Below, one piece after another: positions 1 to 6,757 of a DNA stretch of 6,799 nt (positions are counted from its first letter, which is position 1; each line of letters starts with the position of its first letter). The notes beneath the pieces were generated by a model that searched no databases, was not told the origin of the DNA, and saw only the letters and a list, made by a program, of their open reading frames with translations. The translations under genes and the position numbers were made by a program. Source of the stretch: JADFSZ01 sp022560555 [NCBI: PVC group bacterium] (GTDB lineage Bacteria > GCA-001730085 > JADFSZ01); assembly GCA_022560555.1 (NCBI GenBank), contig JADFSZ010000095.1:1-6799 (forward strand), written 5' to 3'.

Positions 1-101
1 CTACTAAAACAATATTTTTCTGAAACATGCCTTTTACGAACCTCTGTAGACGTTAAACAGAAAATGATGTGGTAAACCATATATAGTTTAAATACAGTAT
101 T

Positions 102-125
102 TGAGAGCCTATCATAGGTCTCTTA
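102..125. repeat. Imperfect inverted repeat (hairpin) downstream of the tRNA
   Basis: Bases 104-111 (AGAGCCTA) can pair with 115-123 (TAGGTCTCT) around a three-base TCA loop, with one bulged T at 119. A G-T and a T-A pair extend the stem outward to 102/125. It lies about 80 bases beyond the 3' end of tRNA-Thr and could end transcription of the minus-strand unit. However, no T-run follows it on either strand, so a standard intrinsic terminator is not supported. The rest of 1-207 shows no convincing ORF, RNA gene or repeat. Confidence 0.3.
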
Positions 126-207
126 TGAAATCAAGGGATTTGGGTAACACCAAAATAAAAGGCTTAGGGATTATAGGGCCAGAAATCACAGCAGGGCTTA
201 AAAAACA

Positions 208-280
208 AGCCAGCCATCGGACTTGAACCGACAACCTCTTCATTACGAGTGAAGTGCTCTACCAATTGAGCTAGGCTGGC
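208..280 (-). tRNA. tRNA-Thr(CGT)
   Basis: The minus strand folds into a complete cloverleaf: acceptor stem GCCAGCC/GGCTGGC, D stem GCTC/GAGC with the loop AATTGGTA, anticodon stem CTTCA/TGAAG, a five-base variable region, and a T stem GTCGG/CCGAT with the loop TTCAAGT. The seven-base anticodon loop CTCGTAA puts CGT at positions 34-36, which reads the threonine codon ACG. G1-C72, C2-G71, G35 and U36 agree with known bacterial threonine identity elements. The discriminator base is T (208). CCA is not encoded, so the tail must be added enzymatically. A T-rich stretch (TTGTTTTTT) directly follows the mature 3' end. Unusually, the 5' half of the gene lies inside the reading frame of the upstream LolD-type gene. 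Confidence 0.95.
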
Positions 281-968
281 CTAAAACATCTCTCTGATCG
301 ATACGTCCATCAACCATACGAATGATACGGTGAGCTTTTTTGGCTAAATTCACATCGTGCGTAACAACGAGAAAAGTTGTTCCATCTTGGCGATTTAATT
401 CGCTTATAAGCTGAAATATATCCTCGCTGATTTTCTCATCAAGATTACCTGTAGGCTCATCACAAAAGACAATCTTAGGTTTGTTGACAAGAGCACGGGC
501 CATCGCCACACGCTGCTTCTCTCCTCCTGAGAGCACAGTCGTGTCATGATGAATTCGATGCTCCAAATGGACCCTCTCAATGACAAGCTTGGCTCTTTCT
601 AGAGCATCCTTGGAGTCAACTCCGGCTATTAAAGACGGAAGCATAACATTATGCAAAACGTCCAGTTCAGGAATCAGATTGAAAGTTTGAAAAACAAACC
701 CAAAGTCATGATTTCGTATCCGAGCTAAATGCTTCGGATTATAGCCCAAAAGGCTTTTGCCTTCCAGAAGAACATCTCCATCCGTCGGGTGATCCAGTCC
801 GGCTAAAATATACAAAAGCGTGCTTTTCCCTACTCCGGAAACTCCGACAATACTGACAATTTCATTTTGACTCACATCAATACTGATTCCCCGGAGAACT
901 TGTATGTTTTGCCCATTCGAAGTAAAATTTTTTTGAATTTTTACGCATTTTAAAATAACATTATTCAT
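243..968 (-). CDS. lolD: LolD-type ABC transporter ATP-binding protein
   Basis: This 241-residue ABC ATPase probably powers the LolC/E-type permease encoded immediately upstream, extracting outer-membrane lipoproteins from the inner membrane at the cytoplasmic face. All nucleotide-binding motifs are present: Walker [10 protein letters not shown] (42-50), Q-loop Gln94, signature LSGGEKQRV (146-154), Walker B IVFCDEPT (166-173), D-loop GNLD (174-177) and switch His204. Length and motifs fit the LolD/MacB/FtsE class; the neighbouring permease favours LolD. The ATG overlaps the end of the permease gene by 8 bases (961-968), suggesting translational coupling, and no strong Shine-Dalgarno sequence is seen. 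The frame has no stop before the tRNA: residues 230-241 ([12 protein letters not shown]) and the TAA come from the 5' half of tRNA-Thr. The conserved fold is already complete by about residue 225, so this tail is probably not functional. Confidence 0.9.
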   Translation of the reverse strand: MNNVILKCVKIQKNFTSNGQNIQVLRGISIDVSQNEIVSIVGVSGVGKSTLLYILAGLDHPTDGDVLLEGKSLLGYNPKHLARIRNHDFGFVFQTFNLIPELDVLHNVMLPSLIAGVDSKDALERAKLVIERVHLEHRIHHDTTVLSGGEKQRVAMARALVNKPKIVFCDEPTGNLDEKISEDIFQLISELNRQDGTTFLVVTHDVNLAKKAHRIIRMVDGRIDQRDVLGQPSSIGRALHS

Positions 969-2193
969 ATCGAAGTGCTTTCACAATATTTAACGCTGCC
1001 GCCTTTTTGGCGGGAACAAGAGAAGCCATCAAGCACACACCAATGGCAGTAAGGACAACAATCATAATATCATTTGAATTTAGGGCAACCGGCAAGGCAT
1101 CGATGTAGTAAATATCGCTTGGTAGACCAATGAGCGGATTTTTCTCTAAATAGACGGAAACGCCGACACCTGTCAGAACACCCAAAAGAACACCAAAGAA
1201 TGAAATCAAAAACCCTTTAATGGTGAATATGAACAAGATATCCCTTGATGTCGCGCCAAGGGCTTTTAATATTCCGATCTCACGTGTTTTTTCAATAACC
1301 CCCATAAAAAGAGTGCTTGCAATGTTCATAGCAGCCACTACGATTATGAGGGTCAGGACGAGAAACATTACGGTTTTTTCCAGTTTCATGGCCGAAAATA
1401 AATTTTCATTGAGATCCGTCCAGTCCCGCACCCAATATGGATAAGAATAATTTTGCTTGAGTTCCATTTTAATCTTTTGCACTTGGAACGGATCATCCAC
1501 CTTCATGGAAAATCCGGACACCACATCCGGGACGCCAAACAAAACTTGTGCCGTTGACAATGAGGTAAAGATTTTTGCGGCATCAACCTCGTACATCCCT
1601 GAGTGGAAAATCCCGACTATCCGTAGTGTTCGGGAAATCGGAATTTTGTTTCCAAAATTATTTCTTTCTAAAACAGGAGAGATAATCTCCACGGAGTCGT
1701 TGATTTTAACCCTGAGAGTATCGGCTAAAACGGATCCTAAGACCACCCCCTGCTCTTCTTGGCCGGAAAAATCAAATTTTCCCTCCTGAATAAATTCATG
1801 AATCCGGGATACGTTCCTTTCATAGGCTGAGATTATGCCTTTCAATTCGGCCCCACTCACATTCTGCTGATGTCTTATCATGACCACTCCGCGCACATAA
1901 GGAGAAACACCGACAATATGAGGCTGTGAGGCAATATCATTTGAGATGTCCAGATATTGACTGATTCCAACATCCTTTTCAATCATCATATGGGCGTTAA
2001 CACCCAATATTTTCTCACGAAAATTTTCTTCAAAACCATTCATCACGGATAAAACAATGATCAAAGCCGCGACACCGACAGCGACACCCAAAACGGATAT
2101 CAAAGAAATAACAGACATCCATCCGTACTCGCGTCGAATATTAAGGAGTTTAAGACTAAGAGTTATGCGCCAATAATTTCCGGTGAGTTTCAT
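961..2193 (-). CDS. lolC: LolC/LolE-type lipoprotein-releasing permease
   Basis: This is an inner-membrane permease of the LolC/E (FtsX/MacB-like) family, 410 residues, close to the usual 400-415. It likely works with the downstream LolD ATPase to pass lipoproteins to a periplasmic carrier. The layout is the family standard: a cytoplasmic N-terminus, TM1 at about 26-52, a periplasmic MacB-PCD-like domain at about 53-275, then three TM segments at about 284-308, 330-357 and 385-405. The coupling-helix motif EKTREIGILKALGA (311-324) contacts the ATPase. I chose the ATG at 2193 (MKLTGNYWRI) because homologues begin this way. The frame stays open up to 2511, but that part is out-of-frame rsfS. 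Only one permease is present, so the complex may be a homodimer (LolF-like) or the partner may lie elsewhere; LolC, LolE and LolF cannot be told apart here. The start is one base after the rsfS stop. Confidence 0.9.
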   Translation of the reverse strand: MKLTGNYWRITLSLKLLNIRREYGWMSVISLISVLGVAVGVAALIIVLSVMNGFEENFREKILGVNAHMMIEKDVGISQYLDISNDIASQPHIVGVSPYVRGVVMIRHQQNVSGAELKGIISAYERNVSRIHEFIQEGKFDFSGQEEQGVVLGSVLADTLRVKINDSVEIISPVLERNNFGNKIPISRTLRIVGIFHSGMYEVDAAKIFTSLSTAQVLFGVPDVVSGFSMKVDDPFQVQKIKMELKQNYSYPYWVRDWTDLNENLFSAMKLEKTVMFLVLTLIIVVAAMNIASTLFMGVIEKTREIGILKALGATSRDILFIFTIKGFLISFFGVLLGVLTGVGVSVYLEKNPLIGLPSDIYYIDALPVALNSNDIMIVVLTAIGVCLMASLVPAKKAAALNIVKALRYE

Positions 2194-2194
2194 G

Positions 2195-2536
2195 CTAATG
2201 GAAAACCTTCGGAGCTTTTTTCCACAAATCTTCCAGATCATACTTTTTGCGGGTTTCCTCCCGGAAAAGATGGATAATGACATCACCGCAATCCGCAAGC
2301 ACCCACCCGGTATCGCTGCCGGACACCATCGGGTTTTTCTTGTGGGATTCCTTGTAATATTTTTGCACTTCCCGGGCCATTCCCAGCAGATGCCGCTCGG
2401 ATGTCCCGCAGCAAATAATAAAATAATCGGCAATGACAGAAAGCTTGGAGACATCCAGGGACACAATATCCCGCGCACTTTTCTCCTGTAAGAGATGAAT
2501 ATAGGTATCAAGAAGCTCTGTTTTTTGAGGCATCAT
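2195..2536 (-). CDS. rsfS: Ribosomal silencing factor RsfS
   Basis: RsfS (Iojap/YbeB family) binds ribosomal protein uL14 on the 50S subunit and blocks subunit joining, lowering translation during starvation. The 113-residue product matches the family in size and pattern: helix LLQEKSARDIVSLDVSKLS (15-33), then ADYFIICCGTSERHL (36-50), then the signature region WVLADCGDVIIHLF (78-91) and RKKYDLEDLWKKA (96-108). I start at the ATG at 2536 (MMPQKTELL) because it gives the normal length; the next ATG is only one codon on. The frame is open back to 2611, but that extension overlaps the pilin-like gene and has no family resemblance. No clear Shine-Dalgarno sequence is visible, and the start lies 11 bases after the pilin stop, so re-initiation or coupling is likely. 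rsfS commonly follows nadD; here two genes separate them. Confidence 0.93.
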   Translation of the reverse strand: MMPQKTELLDTYIHLLQEKSARDIVSLDVSKLSVIADYFIICCGTSERHLLGMAREVQKYYKESHKKNPMVSGSDTGWVLADCGDVIIHLFREETRKKYDLEDLWKKAPKVFH

Positions 2537-2547
2537 ATTATTTGCAA

Positions 2548-3168
2548 TTACAAACCATCGGAACTCCACCATGCCGGATAATTGCTCTCCAAAGTAGTTT
2601 TTAACTGCCACCCAACATGGAAATCACAAAACAAGACATTACTCCCCCCGTTATGTCGATCCGAAACGGTTGGAACGGTAAGACCAAAATACAGAATCGA
2701 TTTATTCTGATGCGCAGGCCGTATCGTGAGATCCGCATCCGCTATCAAGACTTTTGTTGATTTATTCTCAATCCCATCATATTCAGGAAAAAGTAGTATA
2801 GCTTCATTTAAGTAGAATGACATCCCATAAGAAACACCAACATTATCATCCAAATTTGTCCAGTTTTTTGAGTTACCAGGCGCTGTAGGGCAATAAAAAA
2901 GATTCTGGTCATCAATGTAAATATTATTCAGATTATTAGCCCATTCAATTCGCCCCGTCCCGACTCGTGGAAGACGGTGTCTAAAATCATCCAGATACAT
3001 ACTCAATGCCGTGCCAATCTGTTTTAGATTGCTCACACACGACGTTTTACGACCGGTATCTCGTGCTTTTTGCAATACCGGGAATATCATCGCTACCAAG
3101 GTTGTAATGATCGCCAGGACTACCACAAGTTCAAAAATGGTAAATGCATAATTTTTACGTGTTTTCAT
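2548..3168 (-). CDS. Type IV pilin-like protein (DUF1559-like, H-X9-DG type)
   Basis: This is a 206-residue secreted or membrane-anchored protein with a type III (prepilin) signal. The leader MKTRKNYA is followed by FTIFELVVVLAI; cleavage is expected between Ala8 and Phe9, with Glu13 at mature position +5. Residues 9-30 form the hydrophobic pilin helix. The next part, SCVSNLKQIGTALSMY (43-58), is typical of DUF1559-like pilins abundant in Planctomycetes, Lentisphaerae and relatives. Near the C-terminus, RHNGGSNVLFCDFHVGW (171-187) matches the H-X9-DG motif, with Phe183 in place of Gly. Its role is unknown: a pseudopilin of a secretion system or a surface protein are both possible. An ATG also lies at 3177, but GAGGGG (3179-3184) is only one base from it and 10 bases from the ATG at 3168, so I prefer 3168. 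No assembly genes are nearby. Confidence 0.88.
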   Translation of the reverse strand: MKTRKNYAFTIFELVVVLAIITTLVAMIFPVLQKARDTGRKTSCVSNLKQIGTALSMYLDDFRHRLPRVGTGRIEWANNLNNIYIDDQNLFYCPTAPGNSKNWTNLDDNVGVSYGMSFYLNEAILLFPEYDGIENKSTKVLIADADLTIRPAHQNKSILYFGLTVPTVSDRHNGGSNVLFCDFHVGWQLKTTLESNYPAWWSSDGL

Positions 3169-3178
3169 CCTATACATT

Positions 3179-3184
3179 CCCCTC
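3179..3184 (-). promoter_or_regulatory. Ribosome binding site of the pilin-like gene
   Basis: GAGGGG on the minus strand overlaps the TAG stop (3184-3186) of the preceding small ORF. It stands 10 bases from the ATG at 3168 and one base from the ATG at 3177. Spacing favours the downstream start, which also gives the usual short basic prepilin leader. Confidence 0.55.
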
Positions 3185-3407
3185 TACATTCCTCGAATAC
3201 GATTAACCGTCAAGCGAATTTTTTCCGGATCTTTCAAGATCTTTTTCTGGTTTTGGATCACTTGATCTTGTTTTGTTTCCATAACATTTAATTGTTTTAA
3301 AATATTTTTTGGGCCCGGGAACCTTCTGTCTCAGCCGAAATGAGAATGGGCATTAAGAATACCAAAAGAACCCCAATAAACAAAATGTATGGTAAATATT
3401 TTCTCAT
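3184..3407 (-). pseudogene. Small membrane-anchored coiled-coil-like protein, frame broken at an A6 run
   Basis: An ATG at 3407, with GGTGG four bases upstream, opens MRKYLPYILFIGVLLVFLMP..., a basic start followed by a hydrophobic segment (about 5-24), like a signal peptide or membrane anchor. The frame stops at 3297 after 36 residues. Directly after the A6 run at 3305-3310, the -1 frame continues sensibly (NILKQLNVMETKQDQV...) to a TAG at 3184. Its polar, Gln/Lys-rich, probably helical sequence ends IRLTVNRIRGM. One extra A would join both halves into a 74-residue protein. The gene fills the gap between nadD (23 bases upstream) and the pilin-like gene (15 bases downstream), as a real operon member would. 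It may be a recent pseudogene, a homopolymer sequencing error, or a gene expressed by slippage. I recognise no family; the position suggests a link to the pilin-like protein. Confidence 0.6.
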
Positions 3408-3430
3408 ACGACCACCGATTTTTCATTATT

Positions 3431-4060
3431 TTATCGATATACATTCTTTTTTAATATATACCTCCAAACATCAGGAACAACTAAATTCTCGATTGTTTTC
3501 TTTTTTTTCACCCTTTCTCTAATCTCTGACGCGGCAATCTCAATTTCGGACGTATTGACAAACAGTGTTTTCAAGACAATCTTCCTCTTCAGAGCCCGTG
3601 AACACACCTCTGGTATTTTGGGTCTCTTTTGATTACGTCCGATCACGGCTATCTTAGCGCACTTCACGATACGCTCCGGGTATTTCCAAGTAAAGATTTC
3701 ATTATATTGATCGAGGCCCATTAAAAGATACAAGAGGCCATTCGGATATATTTTTTGAAAGTATTCAAGAGTTAGATACGTATAAGAGACCCCTCCTCGC
3801 TTTATCTCACAATCTGATAAACAAAAATTCGGGTTATTTTTAATCGCCAAGTTCACCATTTTTATTCTGTGAATATACGGAGTAATGAATTTTCTTTTTT
3901 TATGCGGAGCCCGATAAGCCGGGACAAAGATAATACGGTCTAATTTGAGTTTCTCTAATACTTCTTGGGCCACTAAAAGATGTCCCAAATGAATAGGATC
4001 AAAAGTCCCGCCAAAAAGTCCTATTCGTCTCTTGGAGCCTTTAGGTTCGAATTTGGCCAT
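3431..4060 (-). CDS. nadD: Nicotinate-nucleotide adenylyltransferase (NadD)
   Basis: NadD transfers AMP from ATP to nicotinate mononucleotide, making deamido-NAD in the cytoplasm, a core step of NAD synthesis. The product of 209 residues has the nucleotidyltransferase motif GGTFDPIHLGH (17-27) with both histidines, then PHKK (52-55), the substrate-side segment EIKRGGVSYTYLTLEYF (85-101) and LLMGLDQY (112-119). The second motif, usually ISSTxIR, reads IAASEIR (175-181): two serines have become alanine and Thr is Ser, while Ile and Arg remain. I chose the ATG at 4060. A TTG at 4069 would add three residues, but no better ribosome site supports it. The start lies inside the 3' end of proA (20-base overlap), suggesting coupled translation. 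Confidence 0.93.
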   Translation of the reverse strand: MAKFEPKGSKRRIGLFGGTFDPIHLGHLLVAQEVLEKLKLDRIIFVPAYRAPHKKRKFITPYIHRIKMVNLAIKNNPNFCLSDCEIKRGGVSYTYLTLEYFQKIYPNGLLYLLMGLDQYNEIFTWKYPERIVKCAKIAVIGRNQKRPKIPEVCSRALKRKIVLKTLFVNTSEIEIAASEIRERVKKKKTIENLVVPDVWRYILKKNVYR

Positions 4061-5297
4061 GACCCACAATACAATATTTGTATGTTGTTAGTTCCTCTAA
4101 GCCGACAGGACCACGGGCATGAAGTTTGTCCGTACTGATACCCATTTCCGCCCCCATGCCGAATTCAAATCCATCCGTAAATCGTGTTGAGGCATTCACG
4201 TAGACCGTCGCTGAATCCACATCTTTCATGAATCTATCAGCGGTATTCTTGTTTTTGGTAACGATCGCGTCAGAATGCCGGGATCCGAATGTATTTATGT
4301 GTTTCACGGCTTCCTCAATATTTTCAACTACACGTACGGATAAAATCAAATCAAGATACTCTGTGGACCAATCTTTTTCTGTTGCATCCTTAATATGATT
4401 CGCGAGAGATTTTGTCTCTGGACATCCGCGTATTTCGACACCCTTATCCTCTAATTGTTTGATCATATCCGGCAAAAACGTCTTGGCAATGGCTTTATCC
4501 ACCAGCAAAGTTTCGATCGCGTTACATACGCCCGGACGTTGGGTTTTGGCGTTCATCACAATGTTCGATGCCATGTTTTGATCCGCATCCCGATCAACAT
4601 ACACATGACATATGCCGTTATAATGTTTTAATACAGGGATTCGGGATAGTTCCGCGACAGCCCGTGTAAGCCCTTCGCCTCCCCTCGGGATAACCATATC
4701 AATAAATGCTTCCGCTTGAAGCAGCCATTTAACCGCTTCACGGTCTTCTGTATCCACAAATCCCACAAGGTCAGGATTAGAGCCGCACTGTTGAATACTA
4801 TCACGGATAATTCCCGCAATCACCCGGTTTGAATGCACCGCTTCTTTTCCCCCTCTTAAGATAACAGCGTTCCCGCTTTTGAGAGCCAAGCCCGCGGCAT
4901 CTGCCGTCACATTCGGACGTGATTCATAGATAATGCATATCACACCGATCGGAACTCGTATTTTACGGATTACAAGCCCGTTCGGACGTGTCTGTTCGTG
5001 CAAAATCTCTCCGACAGGATCCTTAAGATCGGCAATGGTCCGGAGACCTTCAGCCATGGCGTGGATACGTTTTTCGGTAAGCTCCAGTCGGTCAAGTAAA
5101 GCACTTGAAAGGCCGGCCTTTCGCCCCGCATCAAGATCTTTTTTATTTTCTTCTCTTATCCGGGTTTCTTGATCGAGAATATTGTCAGCCGTGGTACGAA
5201 GAATTTTATTTTTTATCTCAGTATTTTCAGAGGCTAATGAGTACGAGGCCTTCTTGGTGCGGTCACATAAATCCCGCATGCGTTCTTTAAGATTCAT
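4041..5297 (-). CDS. proA: Gamma-glutamyl phosphate reductase (ProA)
   Basis: ProA reduces gamma-glutamyl phosphate with NADPH to glutamate-5-semialdehyde, the second step of proline synthesis from glutamate. The 418 residues match the usual length of about 417. Visible family landmarks are VPIGVICIIYESRPNVTADAA (115-135), SGNAVILRGGKEA (141-153), the catalytic loop TQRPGVCNAIETLL (252-265) with Cys258 as nucleophile, and the C-terminal signature KLHARGPVGLEELTTYKY (391-408). The start at 5297 (MNLKERMRDL) is preceded by AAGGAAG at good spacing. An in-frame ATG at 5339 would overlap the phosphoesterase gene by 32 bases and add 14 residues not expected in the family. proB, which makes the substrate and is often adjacent, is absent from this window. 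nadD follows with overlap. Confidence 0.96.
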   Translation of the reverse strand: MNLKERMRDLCDRTKKASYSLASENTEIKNKILRTTADNILDQETRIREENKKDLDAGRKAGLSSALLDRLELTEKRIHAMAEGLRTIADLKDPVGEILHEQTRPNGLVIRKIRVPIGVICIIYESRPNVTADAAGLALKSGNAVILRGGKEAVHSNRVIAGIIRDSIQQCGSNPDLVGFVDTEDREAVKWLLQAEAFIDMVIPRGGEGLTRAVAELSRIPVLKHYNGICHVYVDRDADQNMASNIVMNAKTQRPGVCNAIETLLVDKAIAKTFLPDMIKQLEDKGVEIRGCPETKSLANHIKDATEKDWSTEYLDLILSVRVVENIEEAVKHINTFGSRHSDAIVTKNKNTADRFMKDVDSATVYVNASTRFTDGFEFGMGAEMGISTDKLHARGPVGLEELTTYKYCIVGHGQIRT

Positions 5298-5301
5298 TTC
5301 A

Positions 5302-5308
5302 CTTCCTT
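5302..5308 (-). promoter_or_regulatory. Ribosome binding site of proA
   Basis: AAGGAAG on the minus strand ends four bases before the proA ATG at 5297, and its first base touches the stop codon of the phosphoesterase gene (5308-5310). It decides in favour of the 5297 start over the upstream in-frame ATG at 5339. Confidence 0.65.
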
Positions 5309-5802
5309 CAAGTTTTGTCCAAAGGGATGATTTCACCATGGATTTTCCCGTCGGCTACGGTCAATATTCCAAAGGAACAATAAGGAGCCCTTCGTTTATC
5401 CGTCGCACTACCCGGGTTAAAAAATAATTTTCCGTCTTTTTCGATATTAAGCGGCGCGTGTGAATGCCCAAAAACATACGCGTCCACATGTTCATCGACA
5501 AACGCCATTTCAACGGATTCCCGGACTTCATCCGGAGCTCCGCGGCCGTGAAATAAACCAATTTTAATACCTTCAAATTCCAAAACCTGTCTTCTGGGGT
5601 ATTTCTTTCGAATCATATCTTCATCCATATTCCCAAAAACAGCGTAAAATGGTTTGCCCAAATTCTCTAAGACTTCGGCAACGGTATCATTAACAAAATC
5701 ACCGCAGTGAATAATAGCATCAACATCCGTAAAAAGATCGAGCAACTTTTCGGGGATTTTCTCTTTGGTTAAATGCGTATCTGCTATGACACCGATTCTC
5801 AT
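5308..5802 (-). CDS. YfcE/MJ0936-type metallophosphoesterase
   Basis: This is a 164-residue cytoplasmic phosphodiesterase of the calcineurin-like YfcE/MJ0936 group, which uses two divalent metals. The full set of metal ligands is visible: D8-T-H10 in VIADTH, G34-D35 in IIHCGDF, G57-N58-M59-D60, His85 in IGLFHG, and GHSH (112-115) with His113 and His115, followed by the typical FFNPGS (127-132). Length is normal for the family. The physiological substrate is unknown; characterised relatives hydrolyse artificial or cyclic phosphodiesters. Its ATG overlaps the TGA of the upstream LytM gene in an ATGA arrangement (5799-5802), which predicts translational coupling. proA starts 10 bases after its stop. 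Confidence 0.92.
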   Translation of the reverse strand: MRIGVIADTHLTKEKIPEKLLDLFTDVDAIIHCGDFVNDTVAEVLENLGKPFYAVFGNMDEDMIRKKYPRRQVLEFEGIKIGLFHGRGAPDEVRESVEMAFVDEHVDAYVFGHSHAPLNIEKDGKLFFNPGSATDKRRAPYCSFGILTVADGKIHGEIIPLDKT

Positions 5803-6530
5803 TTTAAATAGGCCTGCGGATTAATGGGTCTTGAATTTCTTCTGATTTCGAAATAGAGCTGAGATGCCTCAGCTCGGCCCGTTGTTCCGGCAAGGGCAAT
5901 AATCTCTCCCTGTTTAACCGACTGTCCTTTCAAGACCATGTTTTTTGAATTATGGGCATAGACGGAGGAATAACCGTTTCCGTGCTCAATGATAATAACT
6001 TTTCCAAGTCCGGTCATATCATCATCAACATACGTTACAATACCGCCTCGGGAGGCCATCACCTTTGTCCCCTCGCCGGTAGAAACAACTATACCTCGAT
6101 AGGGCACACCATTTTTTTGGTCTCCAAATTTATGAATAACCTTTCCTTGAACCGGCCATCGAAAATTTCCTTTTTTACTTAAAGTCTCTCTGGAATAAGT
6201 TCTTTGCTTTGTCGATGAATAAGCGCTATTCACAACAAGCCTTTGCCCTGGATAAATCGTGGAACTCTTTGTCAGGTTATTCATTCTGAGAAACGTCTCA
6301 AGAGCTAAACCATATTTTTGAGATATGCGCCACAGAGTCTCACCTTTTCGAACGACATGCGTATACGGAATCTGCTGACGATCAGCGCTTTTAGACACAA
6401 GCATGGAAGAATTATTCTTATTTCGACGAACGGTTTGTGAACGCGTGGAACACCCCGTCAAACATAAAGAGAGGAACATCAAAAGAACAAAACGCCTCAC
6501 AAAAACCACCCTTGTTTTTTTTCTCTCCAT
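5799..6530 (-). CDS. LysM and degenerate LytM (M23) lipoprotein, NlpD-like
   Basis: This 243-residue envelope protein starts with a basic, then hydrophobic signal ending in the lipobox LTGC with Cys27, so it should be a lipoprotein. A LysM peptidoglycan-binding domain covers about 57-100 (THVVRKGETLWRISQKYGL...). A LytM/M23 domain fills 124-243, starting FRWPVQGKVIHKFG. The zinc ligands are missing: where active peptidases have HxxxD, this protein has YRGIVV (144-149), and the HxH site reads LYFEIR (225-230). Only the YAH histidine (193) remains. This pattern matches catalytically dead LytM regulators such as NlpD and EnvC, which activate cell-wall amidases at division, so I infer a regulator rather than a peptidase. 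The ATG at 6530 has GGGG eight bases upstream. It is the first gene of the unit, and its stop overlaps the phosphoesterase start. Confidence 0.88.
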   Translation of the reverse strand: MERKKTRVVFVRRFVLLMFLSLCLTGCSTRSQTVRRNKNNSSMLVSKSADRQQIPYTHVVRKGETLWRISQKYGLALETFLRMNNLTKSSTIYPGQRLVVNSAYSSTKQRTYSRETLSKKGNFRWPVQGKVIHKFGDQKNGVPYRGIVVSTGEGTKVMASRGGIVTYVDDDMTGLGKVIIIEHGNGYSSVYAHNSKNMVLKGQSVKQGEIIALAGTTGRAEASQLYFEIRRNSRPINPQAYLK

Positions 6531-6538
6531 TATAGTTT

Positions 6539-6542
6539 CCCC
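6539..6542 (-). promoter_or_regulatory. Ribosome binding site of the LytM lipoprotein gene
   Basis: GGGG on the minus strand, with the context CTGGGGAAAC, stands eight bases before the ATG at 6530. It supports this as the real start; the signal peptide also begins here. Confidence 0.55.
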
Positions 6543-6580
6543 AGTATGATTCTATCCAAAACCAAAAAAGTCGATTATCT

Positions 6581-6608
6581 TTCATTCCAAAATCTACATT
6601 CCGAAATC
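6581..6608. repeat. Two tandem copies of an imperfect 14-base repeat
   Basis: TTCATTCCAAAATC (6581-6594) is followed directly by TACATTCCGAAATC (6595-6608), with 12 of 14 positions identical, and then a partial CGAAATT. The pair lies in the leader upstream of the LytM gene. It may be chance in AT-rich DNA or a protein-binding site; nothing in the sequence decides this. Confidence 0.35.
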
Positions 6609-6720
6609 CGAAATTGAGTTAGCGGGTGACGCCTCTCATGCACAGGTTCCTCCCGAATCGGCAACCCTGAAAGCTTGTGTCAGGTTTCTACATGGGCCTG
6701 GAACCTAATAAGCTCGTGCA

Positions 6721-6754
6721 TAATTTTAGAAGAGCTTGGCTCTTCTAAACATTA
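6721..6754. repeat. Perfect 11-base-pair palindromic hairpin
   Basis: TTTAGAAGAGC (6725-6735) and GCTCTTCTAAA (6739-6749) are exact reverse complements around a three-base TTG loop. TAAT (6721-6724) and ATTA (6751-6754) extend the stem past one bulged C (6750). No T-run follows on either strand, so it is not a typical terminator. The core AGAGCTTGGCTCT closely resembles that of the neighbouring hairpin at 6758-6783. Confidence 0.7.
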
Positions 6755-6757
6755 GGC

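Noticed and set aside
1220-2491. Plus-strand open frames inside the permease and rsfS genes
   Set aside because: They are antisense shadows of well-supported genes and carry no recognisable protein features.
2194-2511. A 106-residue N-terminal extension of the LolC/E-type permease (open frame up to 2511)
   Set aside because: It overlaps the well-supported rsfS gene in another frame, has no LolC/E resemblance, and the ATG at 2193 gives the expected family length and N-terminus.
2537-2611. A longer RsfS start at 2611
   Set aside because: The extra 25 residues overlap the 3' end of the pilin-like gene and exceed the family's usual length.
4061-4069. TTG start for nadD at 4069
   Set aside because: The ATG three codons later is a better start codon, and no stronger ribosome site favours the TTG.
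6543-6600. Sigma-70-type promoter for the LytM operon (minus-strand TAGAAT or GATAAT as a -10 box)
   Set aside because: No acceptable -35 box stands at the right distance from either, so the boxes may be chance in AT-rich DNA.
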